This document shows, in pieces, positions 1-11,267 of a stretch of DNA of 64,000 bases. This DNA is from Stratiolaelaps scimitus. Lineage: Eukaryota; Arthropoda; Arachnida; Mesostigmata; Laelapidae. Each line of letters starts with the position of its first letter. Position 1 is the first letter of the stretch. Both the position numbers and the translations under genes were made by a program. Under the pieces are notes generated by a model. It saw only the letters and a program-made list of their open reading frames with translations, was not told where the DNA came from and searched no databases. The DNA is taken from the NCBI GenBank assembly GCA_019614645.1, contig JABWDB010000037.1, positions 1,364,001 to 1,428,000 of the forward strand, written 5' to 3'.

Positions 1-115
1 TTAAAGGAAGTGCATACAATGCTTAAGTTCTTTTGTATGTCGTGCAACGGGATTCGAACCTGTGGCCTCTGGCTTCTTACAGCCAGCGACTCAGCCGACC
101 AAGCCACCGCGCTGA
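1..115 (-). repeat. SINE-A copy, tRNA-related head plus body
   Basis: Read on the minus strand, this begins with a tRNA-like head. It has a B-box-like ggttcgaatcccgttg and an anticodon-arm-like inverted pair ctggct/agccag. It then runs into the body (aacttaagcattgta) and the cctttaa start of the tail. At least eight other copies or fragments in this window share this organisation. It is cut by the window edge inside the tail, so its full length is not visible. It is an old copy and no duplication of flanking sequence can be judged. Confidence 0.8.
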
Positions 116-116
116 C

Positions 117-165
<49 letters not shown>
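117..165. repeat. (TA)n microsatellite
   Basis: A nearly pure TA dinucleotide run directly abuts the head of the SINE-A copy. It is one of about twenty (TA)n tracts in the window. Confidence 0.95.
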
Positions 166-168
<3 letters not shown>

Positions 169-3100
169 ATGTATAAATATCTATGATATTACATATGATA
201 TATCCCACTATGAAATATGTGTTTCATACATAATTCACGAGTTATTGACGAAAGCGCTATGAATCGCCGAAGTTGTCGATTAATTTCCACTTTAGACTAT
301 CTCGCATTATAATATAATACGTATGGCAAGAAGCAAGACCTGATGAGGCTATGCTAACAGTGTGTGCCGACTGTTTGTCATAGAACACGCCTACTTATCC
401 GTCCAATATACGTCGCTATTTACTTAGATGATGCGACAGACGTTGAAACATACCATTGCTCATGTGTGTGGGCGTGTGCACGCCTGTGTGCCGATGCTGT
501 CGTGGCTCTATCAACTTGCTAGTACATTAGCGTGGCTCTTTTTAACCTGAACCAGATGCGTGCTGCGGTCAGCGAGGGACACCAACGCTCTCAGCTAATG
601 CAGACATACATACATACAGACATACAGACAGATAGCCTAGCCTAACCTGGCCTAGCTGGCTACCTGATGTGATACAACATTGAGCAAAAGGCGGCCTACT
701 CGAGTGTCTTTCTGGCTCGCCCACGCTTCGCTGGCCGCATCACTGCCGTAGACTGTCTCCGTCACTCACAGCATGTCGTGGCTCACCGTGAAATCGAAAA
801 AGACCACGAGGAATTGAATCCAATATGCGAGCTTAGTTATGCCAAGGTGTCGATATCACACGAGGGACAGACTATCCTGTGTCTGTGTCTCGTTGCCTGC
901 TGGATTTCAAGAGGCCAATTCGACTACTACGACCGTACGTGCTCGTAGTCGCAATACACAACGCGATTACTGCGTTCGAGTTTGCTGGAGCACCCGAGCA
1001 GAAACTTTACTCCTCCACCCCCCCCCCGTCTTGATTCACCCCTCGGCCACGCAGGACCGGTCGCCTTCGCCATAAAACGAGATGCTCACACTCGACTTGG
1101 GGGTTTTTGCGAATCGCGTCGAACAGAACTGCTGTCTCGTGCCAACCTGATGCCGAGGATCCCATATGACCAAAGTAGCTACACACACACACACACACGC
1201 GTACACCCCCAGAGAGATCCTGCATGATCTCATTCTTGAGCCAAGAAGAGATGTCTGTAGTTTTGCCCATCGGCGTCCAACGACGTAATCTACTTTTATG
1301 GATAGGTGACGCACCGCGCTGGTTCCGTATTGGTTTTATCAGTTCCCGTTGCACCGTCCCTGTGCATTATCGTTGAACTATCGAACTCGACTCTAGAAAA
1401 CTTGACGACGGAATAGATAGACTCTCAGCAGAGGGTGGTGGTTTTAGCAGGCAGAAGCATTTTGTCATCCACGTCAACCCCCCTTCACTGGATCGGCACA
1501 CTTTCATGGAGATTGAAGTAATGTCTCTGGTGGTGCCCGTGCGTATGAAGAAAATGTCCTCTTCTCCAAAAAAAAATAATAAAGAACTACCAAACTAGTT
1601 AGAACTAGTGACCTACTCCCCTCAAACTACACAATGTGCTTCCTGCTCAATGAATCTGTCGGCTCTATCCTAGTTACTGGATCATATTTACTAACTGAAA
1701 CAGTATTGGACTGTTTGAATAGGAGAACCTCCGAAAATCCGTTTTGAGGGGTCCGTCTTATGAGGTTGCAATGCCGAACGCAGCTGTACCGCTGGACCGA
1801 GTTCAATGTTGGCTGAGAAAAATCACCACTGAAAATTGACTCTGCTAGATTAGGCGGATGGACGAATGAATTGCTTGATTCTAATGGGTGACAATGGACA
1901 TAGCGATGAACACAATACCTGAGAGCGAACTCGTAGATTTTTTCACTCCGAACTAAGCCGAACGATGCTCAAAAAGGCCTTTTTGTGCGCATATACTTCG
2001 TCTGATGAAATTCAGACGCGAATCCTTAAAGACGGCTTCTATACTTCCTTGCCTTACCGTTCGAGGAGCGTTTATCCTGTCGCCGCGCTCGCGACGTCCC
2101 TCCAAGGCCTATAGAACGGATGAAGATTGATTAAAGTTTCCTAACTCGTTCTTCAGGCCCTTTATTTGCTTGGCCTTACTCTACGAACGCGCGCGATTGC
2201 AACACACACACACGCTCGCAGACATACGATTCCCCGCGATTTTATTGCCCTAAATGGCCAACGAGAATTGTCTAAAACAATCCAGTCGAGATTGGCATCG
2301 GCTTAGGAAACGGGTGCCGAAAATTAATGCCCCACAAACGTCGAGTTTGATATTGTGATCAGTAGACACGAAACGTGTGAATGAATACTGACGATTTATG
2401 CGCTAATTGGGAAATGCAGCGAATACTCTGCGCTATGGACGAGGCCACCCCTTTGAGTGGGAGCCACTAAATGAGCTGTAATTCTGTTCGCATAGTCATT
2501 CATATTCTACATAGGTGGATATCATAGGAGAATTATTGATATATTTATTCATGAGTACCGATGGTTCCTAGAGACAGGTTTTACTGAAGTGAAGAAGACA
2601 GCTTTATCGTATGAGAAAATCTGATTAGGGCAGGACACCGAGATGGATTCGTAGGACGGACCTGTTCAATAGTGAATCTTTACGTGAAGAGAGGCTTCAC
2701 ATCTCAATACGCTGGTTTCAGGCCAGCCATACAATTGGACCACTGAAGCCAAACTTTAAGCCTTGGTAATTTAAAGCTGATCAGAGCAGTGGAACGCTTC
2801 CGCATAATACCGGATATACACCGAGAGGTATTCCTACGGAGCGGAACAACACCTGGGTCATTGCGCTGTTGTGCACCTCTTCGAAGTTTAGGTGTACGAA
2901 ATCCAATGTGTTTCCAATGTTTGCATCGAACAGCTAACTAACTAATTAAGTAAACATCATCGCATGGAGTTCAGCTTTGAATATATGTTTACTATCAAAA
3001 TTAACATGAGTAATCATGTATCTGATTCGTATGCCCCTCGCGGACATACGTATATATATATATATATTTTTTGTTTTTATACATATCCGAATATCTCTGC

Positions 3101-4087
3101 TTCCTGCAAATTTCACCATCAGAACTTAGCAGCGCTGAATGAACAGGCGTTCAGGTTCTCGTTGAAGCATCCGAACACATCTTGGTGTATCCTCGATTCT
3201 CCGGCATGTAAACGTCTCATCATTAATACAGTTTTAGGTTTAATATTGGGATCGAGCCCTGTGGTATGGTGCATTCGTGTGCGCCTACCATCCACCCCGA
3301 GTAGAAGAACGTAGGCGCACACCTACCGAATTCGCTCCCCACGGTAGCACAACTTGCGAAGGTATACACCTATGGGTAGACCTAGGGAAAAACACACATT
3401 TCCATTTAGGTCAGTTGTGAGCCTACTATTTTCGTTCACCCTGTATTATTACTTGCGAGAGTGAGATAATGCTTTTGGGAAAATGGCCGTTGATTTTCAA
3501 GTCGACATATCTGATCGAAGCGAACTTTCACTGGGCTATTGGAGATTTAATCAATGCTTATCTTTCGTTTTTGATTTTTTTTTGGAAAACTACAATAGAT
3601 AAGATGACCTTGATAAAATCGATTCAAATATTAATGTGCAATTAAATCAACATCTAGCCTCATTATGGACAGCTTATGTGTAGCGTCGTCGAAGCCAGGC
3701 TTCAGTTTCCCTAACGAGGGAACCGCAAGGTCCCAAAATAGACAAACGAACGTCCTTCATGATTCACAACCTATTCTTGGGTATTAAGGTTTACGTAGAA
3801 TACTATCGCGGCCATCAAAGTTTAGAAAGCTAGCATAATATGAAGACAATGAGGAAGACAATGCGGTGTAGCAATAACTAAACCTCGAACTGCACAACAA
3901 TAGATAATAACGTTTACGACAGCGGATGCCACCAATATAGCGAACACAGATAATTAACTGGAATGAACTGAATATATAGGGATATTGAGCTATCTAGCAT
4001 ACACATTTTGAATATCTGATTCGATCAGTAAACCCGTGTGAAATAGTCCGCCCAATCCATTGTAATGTACGTACATAGCGTCGCACC

Positions 4088-4122
<35 letters not shown>

Positions 4123-4944
4123 CATCCCACAAAGACCTGAAGCTCACCGACGCTTTCAGATGTCCCGCTCTTCAATGTATGCTTGTCTGTGTCCTTTTAC
4201 GCAACGATTTCGCGAGAATGCCATCCTATTGCACAGCATCGTTATGGCAGCTCGGCTAAATAAGACACACTCAAATCCTCCACCGTCTTCTGCGCCCTGG
4301 ACCCTGTCAGACGCATGCCATTGTTTCCGTATTCTGAACAGGCGTTGTCTGCATCTAACGATCTCGCCCCCTGTCCCATATCCACTACTGTCCACGCTAC
4401 ACGGCTCGCTCCCTTTATATAAAACCTCTAATACCAGCGGGTCGGCCTTCCGAAAGTATACGTCGTCGTTTACCAGTATAGCCTTCCCCCCCCCCCCCGA
4501 TAATTCCTATCCCCAAGTATTTGCCGTACCTATCACAGGCACACACCCATATATATATATATATATATATATATACAACTCTCATATCATGCTTACCCAT
4601 CACCATAATATGCATATGAGCTCCCTGTCGCTCACCTCTGATCGGATCGTGAAGGTCTACCAACGGTAGCGGCGCGAAGTCGCCGGCCAGAACTTCAATA
4701 TATGGCCAACGCCTCCTCTCCACTTGCTGTCGTGTGTTATTTCAATGTGTTTTTTTTGTGTAGCAGAATTTTAGACGAAACTAATTTTTTGACGTAACAA
4801 CTTCAACACAATAATGTATTTGCCTTTATTAGCGACGACCTTAGCCAATCTTTTCAATTCCAATTTTTCCAGCAGTGTATAGTTTTATTTGCGTTACACT
4901 GATCAATGTATTTTTTACATCTTCCAAAGATACAAAGTTCTTCC
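166..4944. other. No gene recognised; simple repeats
   Basis: Nothing here reads as a host exon with matching splice sites. The stretch holds a CA repeat (about 1182-1198), (TA)n tracts (about 3052-3067, 4091-4118 and 4552-4575), a SINE-C fragment near 1768-1828 and otherwise unique-looking sequence. Short open frames near 1000-1350 and 4118-4723 are overlapping on both strands, are partly made by CA, C and TA runs, and are taken as chance. Confidence 0.6.
1768..1828 (+). repeat. SINE-C fragment, 3' part
   Basis: Contains atgccgaacgcagctgtacc followed by ttcaatgttggctgag. This is the same order as the better preserved SINE-C copies at 44255, 47680 and 56555. The tRNA-like head is missing or too decayed to see. 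Confidence 0.65.
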
Positions 4945-5330
4945 CATAAAGGGCGTTCTGTGAGGATCGGAAAGGTGTTAATCGGAAGGCGCAGGATCGG
5001 GACCGGAAGGCATATATGTCAAATTATCGCAATTAAACGCCGACAATTTTTGGCGAATCACTAAAAGTGTGTGAAGCCAGGTGTTGTTATGATGAAACAG
5101 GACTCCTTGCCCTATTGGTCATCGCCGGGCAGTTTTCTTGGATTCATTACCTAAACGCTCGAGCTGTTCGCAGTACTTAGCTGAGGTAACGGTTTGGTTG
5201 TTTGAAAGAAGCTCATAAACGTGAGCGCTCGCCTGCAATCCCATCAAATGCACACCATTGCCTTCTTCGGATCAAGGCAGAGTTTAGCTGTTATTTGACG
5301 GGCATCACCACGCTTTGACCCTGGGCAGGA
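4945..5330 (-). pseudogene. Degenerate mariner (Tc1/mariner) transposase fragment
   Basis: Mariner transposases cut and paste DNA using a DDD triad (DD34D in classical mariner). On the minus strand the C-terminal half can be followed. An LDPKKAMVCI-like segment lies around 5245-5277, where mariners have LHPKKVMLCVWWD. An HHNNTWLHT segment (5068-5094) stands where mariners have HHDNARPHTS. A PDPAPSD segment (4981-5001) matches PDLAPSD. Between the Asn at 5086-5088 and the Asp at 4981-4983 there are exactly 34 codons with no stop, the DD34D spacing. The second catalytic Asp has become Asn, and stops and frame changes lie elsewhere, so the enzyme is dead. The N-terminal DNA-binding part and terminal inverted repeats were not found. 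The mariner subfamily cannot be settled by eye. This is a fossil insertion unrelated to CASK. Confidence 0.85.
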
Positions 5331-5426
5331 TTACTGTGGGGTATACACCTTGCATCATCCTTCACCATCTTTGCAAAAAAATTTTTAATCTATTTAAATT
5401 TGGGCGCCACAAACAACGTTGGGTAT

Positions 5427-5765
5427 GGTAAAGTATGGTAAAGCTTAATTGGTTTGTTAGTCCCCCGGATGGTCTAGTGGTGAGCGTCTTAGACTACTAG
5501 ACCGGAGGGACACGTGTGTGTTGCGTTCAAATCCTGTGAGACGCGGAGAATCTTTGGAGTTCTTTATCATCTTTCTTTATCTGAAGATTCTTGTCAGGTA
5601 CGAGTAAGGCAGAGAATATGCAAAGGTGGCCCCGACAGGTCCTCATAGCAATACCTAAAGGTTAAGAGGTGAGGCCTGTCAGATAGGGGAACAGCTGAGG
5701 GTCAGCTCGAGAAACAGTTTTTATTGGTTTGTTAAAGGAGCTGCAATATCACATTTGTACTAGAG
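5427..5765 (-). repeat. SINE-A tail, split by a SINE-B insertion
   Basis: On the minus strand the SINE-A tail and body are recognisable on both sides of a later insertion. The part at 5427-5459 reads tggtaaagcttaattggttt on the plus strand. The part at 5723-5765 reads ttggtttgttaaaggagctg on the plus strand, followed by caatatcaca. The two halves share the 12-bp attggtttgtta, the target-site duplication made when SINE-B inserted at this point. The head is not recognisable. Confidence 0.8.
5460..5722 (+). mobile_element. SINE-B, complete 263-bp copy with 12-bp target duplication
   Basis: This is a tRNA-derived SINE. The head carries an A-box-like tggtctagtggtgagc (5470-5485) and a B-box-like gttcaaatcctg (5525-5536), at spacing suited to an internal RNA polymerase III promoter. 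The body runs through caaaggtggccccgacaggt and aacagctgagggtcagctcg to an A/T-rich end. It is flanked by attggtttgtta at 5448-5459 and again at 5723-5734, so both ends are defined directly. It has no coding capacity and would depend on a LINE for movement. Other copies lie at 6463, 7811, 25722, 29191, 49776 and 62072. Confidence 0.9.
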
Positions 5766-6462
5766 TTCTGTTCATCGTAGTGTCACATAGACATTGTACA
5801 CCTATTGAACAGATATGGCAGCAAACTTCAGTGAATCTGCAACCTAATATGTATAATATTTATATAAATGGTTTCGTGTGATATATGACTATTGTTTCAC
5901 CTCCGTGGGACACTCCTATTGTCGGCTATATTCTACGATCAGGAACACAGTCGTTACGCTGTCTATTTTTTGATGAAATATACCTCGACGAATTGGCAAC
6001 CATGAGGGTATAAATCGCATACGTTGACCGCTAAAGGTTGTAGAAGGTGTTTGTTAGAAGTCAGGCCAAGCGAATTTAGCTTGAACAAGCACCACTAAGA
6101 AATGGCTAAGGGATATTGAAAAGATGAGAGAAAGGCAATCAAGCAGGAAGGGCGGGTGAAATAGGAGTTCCTTTGAAGAGGAGGCACACCCGTTTTTATT
6201 TTCAATCGAGACGCGAGGAAAAAGACCGTCCCTACAGGTCACCGACTCTTTCTTTGAATGCCATGACAGAGGCTCAATGGTGGGCGATATCCCAATAACT
6301 GTTGGGGGCCTCTATCAGCCTTAAATCTTACATAAACAATGCTTTGTCCTCAAGCGACCGCTTCACCTCGAATCTTCACAACGAGCATGTATGAATTGAT
6401 CATTTATTATTTATAACTTTATTGATTAACAAATATCTGTAAGTGTTGTGTAAGTAAGTAAG

Positions 6463-6556
6463 CAAAGGTGGCCCCGACAGGTCCTCATAGTAATACCTAA
6501 AGGTTAAGAGCTGAGGCCTGTCAGATAGGGGAACAGCTGAGGGTCAGCTTGAAGAC
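6463..6556 (+). repeat. SINE-B, 5'-truncated copy
   Basis: Matches the 3' 90 bases of the complete SINE-B at 5460. It starts inside gcaaaggtggccccgacagg and ends after gggtcagcttgaag, next to an A run. 5' truncation is typical of copies made by target-primed reverse transcription. Confidence 0.85.
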
Positions 6557-6682
6557 AAAAAAAAAATATCTGTAAGTATCTACCACACCGGAGACTCCGG
6601 ACGGTTCCCAGTCCCTACCGTTAGCCATACGCCATCTCAGTGGATAATATTTAGTGATTCAGTCAGTGACCACGCTAGCCGA

Positions 6683-6790
6683 TGGGGTGGCCTAGTCAGC
6701 AGCTCATGTAGTACCCTGTGTTACTCCTTTGTTGGCGTTAGGTTCAAGCCGTTTTAAGGACCAAAGGCTTTTCCTTAAAAAAAAAAGGCT
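6683..6790 (+). repeat. Possible tRNA-related SINE with A tail
   Basis: A-box-like tggcctagtcagcagc is followed about 55 bases later by B-box-like taggttcaagccg, and an A run follows at about 6776-6786. The order and spacing fit a tRNA-derived SINE. It does not match families A to D. No target duplication was identified, so this is tentative. Confidence 0.35.
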
Positions 6791-7810
6791 TCCTCTGATT
6801 TCCTACGCAGTGGAAGAAAGCGGTTTGTGTTGGGTTTTTTTTTCGATATAGTGTTAGTCTTGAACTGGTTAGACCACTTCATCTTCGTGCCATTGCTGGC
6901 GTATCTGAACTGTATACCAACCACCAATTGACTGGTTCAGGTCGTACTGTTCGGGAAGACGATAGGCTGTCGAGGTTTACAAGATGTTAATATTATGGAA
7001 GGCGATGTACAATGGCGATGTCTTAATGTTCATACGAATTAGATGCTTTGTACAGTAATTGTGACACTGCTTTTATCATTGTTGTTACGAGAATCTTTAC
7101 CGTTACCACGTTACCGTTACCACGCGAGGACAGCTTGCCGTAACCGTGTGCAAAGGAGTATCATCTTTGACGTTGGCTTGTCTCACTGTTGTCATAGCAC
7201 AAACATCGCTATATGGTGGCGACATTTTGTTTGTAGCCACCACCCGATACAGGACACTCAGATGTTCGAGAGGCAGACGTGAGAGTTTCTAAATTTCTAA
7301 CGGGCCGGTTATAAATCCATCTCTACTTTTGCTCGATGTTATACCGTACGGGTCCCGCTGAACTTGAACGGCTACCGGTGATTCTGTTCCACCACGACGG
7401 CACCCGAGAGAGAGAGAATTCGATACGAGATAACCGGATGCTTCAATGGCCATCCCCTCATTCTGGGTTCACAACGTCAGATTCCCTAAGACGTCTTAGA
7501 GTGTAAAGTAGCTTTTGACACCCGTTCCTATCCGGTCATACTGGCCTACAATGTGTGTTACCCTGATGATAGAAGAAGGGCTTGAAAAGAGAAAGTTTGG
7601 AGTTCTCCAGTCGACGAAACAATCTTCACCCATCTCACGAATCCAGCATGGCAAGCCACACTCGCAGCCTCGAATGCAACCTTTCCATTGCAACAATCCT
7701 ATGACTTCCTTATATGTATATATGTACTCAAAGCTGTATTTAGCCGGCGGTAGAAATTCGATACAGTTCTAAATATCCTGTTCAAGCTGTGCCTAATATA
7801 CCAAGGGATA

Positions 7811-7887
7811 GTAATGCCTCAAAAAAGGTTAAGAGCTGAGGTCTGTCAGGTAGGGGAACAGCTGAGGGTCAGCTCGAAAAACAGTTG
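7811..7887 (+). mobile_element. SINE-B, truncated insertion with 15-bp target duplication
   Basis: A 77-base insert matches the last part of SINE-B (aaggttaagagctgaggtct to gggtcagctcgaaaaacag). It is flanked by atataccaagggata at 7796-7810 and 7888-7902. The duplication shows that this short piece is itself a retrotransposition product and not a remnant of erosion. Confidence 0.9.
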
Positions 7888-8040
7888 ATATACCAAGGGA
7901 TATATATCATTGGTCTTTGGTCGGAGCTCTAGACTTTTTTTTTGAAAGTAGGAGGATATAGGCAAAAATCGATCAATGGACACCCGCCTTCACGGCTCAG
8001 CTATTCGTGATGATATATAATAAGACTTCTACTAATTGAA

Positions 8041-8832
8041 AATACTCCGAGGACCTCGTGGGGGATGGGCTCGAGTTTGATACTGATTTTATATTACAGG
8101 ATCATGCGAGGCGACCAATGATGGCACTCGCGATTCTGTGAATTACATCAGAGCTCTACATTCGTCATTTCTTACGCAGCCGGCCTATGCAATTCGTACC
8201 TTAGGGAGTCAAGCAAGCCATTATATGTACTTTTCATTTTTACAGTTATTATAATCATTTGTACTAGTAGTGACGGAGCCAAGTTGCCGTATGGACGACC
8301 ATTTTGGTATTGCGGGCATATATCCGTATACGAATATGCATATAAGATACCGAGTATCTATGGTAGAAGCTCTTATTATGTTGATGATACATTTAACACA
8401 TCACCATGTGAAATGTATTGGAATAAGGGTCAATAATTCCGATGGACCAACACAATCAGTCCTAGAAAAGCTAAAGGCACATGCGTGTAAGTGAAGATGC
8501 GTATTCATTTAACCTCTATTTTGAATGTGCTCTCCTATTTTCAAAGGGAAATCTTTTCCATACTCGTGCCACATTCGTATGACATTTATCGTCAGAGCGA
8601 CTTAATGATATGTTCAACTCCTGTGATCAAGCTATTGACAGCGAATATGTTTGTGGGAAGATGAGACGGGAAAGTGCTTCTTGCTTCTTGAGCTACGGGA
8701 ATACATATGTATATCTATGCCGAAGGCGATATAGGCGAAGAACATATTATCTGGATAAGGCTATGCTATCGATACGTATTTTCCACGCGCGAACGAGAGG
8801 TGTATTTGGTGCAATGGTTCGGGACTATCTAG
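8041..8832 (+). pseudogene. Broken coding-like block, part 1; product not recognised
   Basis: One plus-strand frame (codons starting at 8122) runs about 264 codons from 8041 to 8829 with only five internal stops, at 8119, 8434, 8488, 8662 and 8689. The stretch 8122-8433 is 104 codons without a stop. In sequence of this composition, about twice as many stops would be expected. Residues near 8215-8263 form one strongly hydrophobic run followed by small residues and a Cys/Trp/Tyr-rich segment, which could be a signal peptide or membrane segment. No family was recognised. There is no start, promoter or splice structure to support an active gene. It may be a decayed inserted gene, for example from a virus or a transposon, or a chance run. 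No function is proposed. Confidence 0.3.
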
Positions 8833-8914
8833 AAATCTACTAGAATCTTCAAATAGAAACACCCCCATCTCACCCTGTAGATGACGTGCAAAACTGTATA
8901 TATATATATATTTC

Positions 8915-10433
8915 TTGCTTGTGCTGTCGATGTTAGCGGTCCTGCATCACTCTATCGCTGAGGGTGATTACCTTGGTACAGCGGTATTGGGTATCCCGAC
9001 GCCGCAAGCAGTCTCACTATTAAGCTCCGGTGTTCTCCGCGACTGGACGTCACCCGAATTAACGGGCCGATTACTCAGCTTGGATATTGTTCGTAGACCT
9101 CTGATAGACCTTTAGTGGACTCGATGGGCGGCGACTACCGGCGTCTCAAGCTAGTCGTCGGTCAGTGGTCAATGGCCTTTATTGGTATTTCTTTGCTGTG
9201 TTTATTGATGGCAAGCTTGGTGTCCCTCCCCAACTCCCTACGATCGGTTATGTCCTTTTGTTTCTATGAGAGAAGGTGAGGGTCGACGTCGTTTTGGACA
9301 GCCAACCTCATGACGAGCTGACTCGATGTCATAAACAGATCGAAGGTCCCCTTTTGAGTTTTGCACTATTCGATGCTATGATCGGTACTGCAGCTGCCAC
9401 TGCTAACGCGTGTCACCAATTCGAGACAGCTGTGTCCCAACAACTATCCCCACAGTTCAACCGACTTCTCTCGAATGTACTAGACATAAACATGTGCATG
9501 CTTCCCTGCATGAACACAGGCAGCAAGCGCGTCACAGTGGTAGGCGGAGATACGCAGGCGCCAGACTCTTTGGGAGCAGCCTTCAGTCCGAGTGGTCGAT
9601 CAGACTTGGTGAACACTTGAGTCGTGTGCAGGGAGCGATAGTTGCTCGCTCGTCGCTTTCTCCTGCGTCTATGGTTTGTGTGTTTGTTATCGTATATCTC
9701 GTTCGACCACAACAATGCATTAATATAAAGACCGATAGTGTGTTATCATATGTCGACGTATACATATACGGACCCTACCGCCACTTCGAACATGGTAGCT
9801 ATGTTATGGGCGATATTTTAGTAGGACGTCAATATTTAACTAAAACTATGGACATTTAACAACATTCGTGTGGTGACGATCAGCTATGATATTACGTCTA
9901 GCCTGGATTATGCCATCCACGTTTATTGAGACTTTCCAGATACATTAGCTGTCATTAGCAATGTAGCATCTGCTTTTCTGGGCCTGCTTTCTATCCTTTA
10001 TGATATCGTCACATCGAACACTCCCACACGAATCAGTGTGCGTATTGTGGAGATTCCTAGCGTGGATTCCTCTACCCAGTTAATAGAGACACAATTTATC
10101 GGACGAATAAGTGGCGTAAACTATTATCCATTACCTCGCGACCGCAATCATATCGGACTCTATTCAAGGAGATATTTAGAATGCATTGGCAGCCCTGACC
10201 ATACTACTGTTCGCGCTGCGACCGTTCCGACCACATGGTGCCTTCGTCGAACAGAGTTGCTACGGCCCGAACTTTCGCGGAGTAGATCTATAGATTGGGT
10301 ATTCGCTGAAAGGTACGAAGCTGTGTTACATCTTAATAGACGAGATATGTGTCGACCGTGGGGGTATGCAGTTTCACTTATCGGGAAACTGCTTTCGTTC
10401 GCTGTTACCTTTTGTTCGAAAGATCCTTCGTAG
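8915..10433 (+). pseudogene. Broken coding-like block, part 2; product not recognised
   Basis: Successive plus-strand open stretches follow part 1 on the same strand but in changing frames: 8915-9115, then 9105-9266 and 9270-9620 (one frame, separated by a single TGA), a stretch ending at 9859, and 10038-10433 (131 codons). Their amino-acid make-up is balanced and not made by simple repeats. The pattern of neighbouring open stretches with shifts would suit one long decayed reading frame. No conserved motif or family could be named, and each stretch alone could arise by chance. A mobile-element or endogenous viral origin is only a possibility. The DNA around it holds a (TA)7 tract at about 8897-8911. 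Confidence 0.25.
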
Positions 10434-10435
10434 TG

Positions 10436-11109
10436 TGACTTCGCAAGGGGCAGACCTTTCCTTGCGGTCCCCTTTACTATCTCGACGTTGCTTCCCTCCG
10501 TTCATGTACTACGGCTTATAACTCTGTTTCGCAGTTATACCTCACTAGACTGACTGGCGAAACTCGAAAGGCAGTTGGCAACTGTAACTGGCCATTACAG
10601 GCCTAGGAAGGAGGGGTATGGGTCCACAAGCCTTCAGCTTCCCCAAAGGAAAGCGCCAAAAGAAAAGAGGGAGAGCGATTCTAAGGGAAAAAGGAACAGA
10701 CAAACAGACAGGCAGACAAGTGTAGTTGCATTTTCCGACAGCAGAAGCTGCTGAGTGGCCCAGCTAGTCGTCTGGGTTTGTTTATTTAGACCACAACAAT
10801 CGTAAAAAGCCTTTTACAACAGTTTGTTCGGCCATAAAGCCATCACAAAGGCGGCGTACCTTGGCAGCAGTTGTAAGCGCTGGTCCTTTTCATCGGAAAT
10901 GTTGTCCTTCGTGTAGCGTTCGCAGGTCACAATGCAGCTTGTCACGGGTAATGTGTTACTCACTGAGATAATTAAATGGGGAAATCATCACTTGGGAGTG
11001 GGCAAGTACGAACTCTCAAAGGTTTCGAAGTGAGGCCGTTATCTTAAAAAAATCGTCAGTATAAGGAAATATGATATGTTATTGAAAATATATATATATA
11101 TATTTGTAA
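10436..11109. other. No gene recognised
   Basis: Unique-looking sequence with no exon, tRNA-like head or inverted repeat that I could identify, up to a (TA)n tract at about 11088-11104. Confidence 0.5.
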
Positions 11110-11267
11110 GCGGATAGTGCCGGCTCAACGGACACTTTGAGAGCAGCGGACGATGAAGTGCTCGGGCGGGGGCCTCGACTACCAGCCAAGGAAAGGAACA
11201 ATCAAAACCGGCGACGTCGGCTTTTTGGACAATTTTGCGGTTTGAGGCCCGAGTTCGCTTGGCCTGA
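11110..11267. repeat. 158-bp dispersed repeat, copy 1
   Basis: Aligns without gaps over 158 bases to 12673-12830, with about ten mismatches counted by eye. Both copies begin gcgga and end gcttggcctga. The family is not recognised. A minus-strand frame is open in both copies, but the substitutions change amino acids freely, so coding is not supported. Confidence 0.85.

Larger units (their letters stand above)
5766..7795. other. No gene recognised; SINE fragments
   Basis: Apart from the SINE-B fragment near 6463, a possible tRNA-like SINE near 6683 and a short tandem repeat of ttaccgttaccacg near 7098-7128, nothing supports a gene. The hydrophobic open frame starting near 7043 runs through that tandem repeat and is taken as chance. 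Confidence 0.55.
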
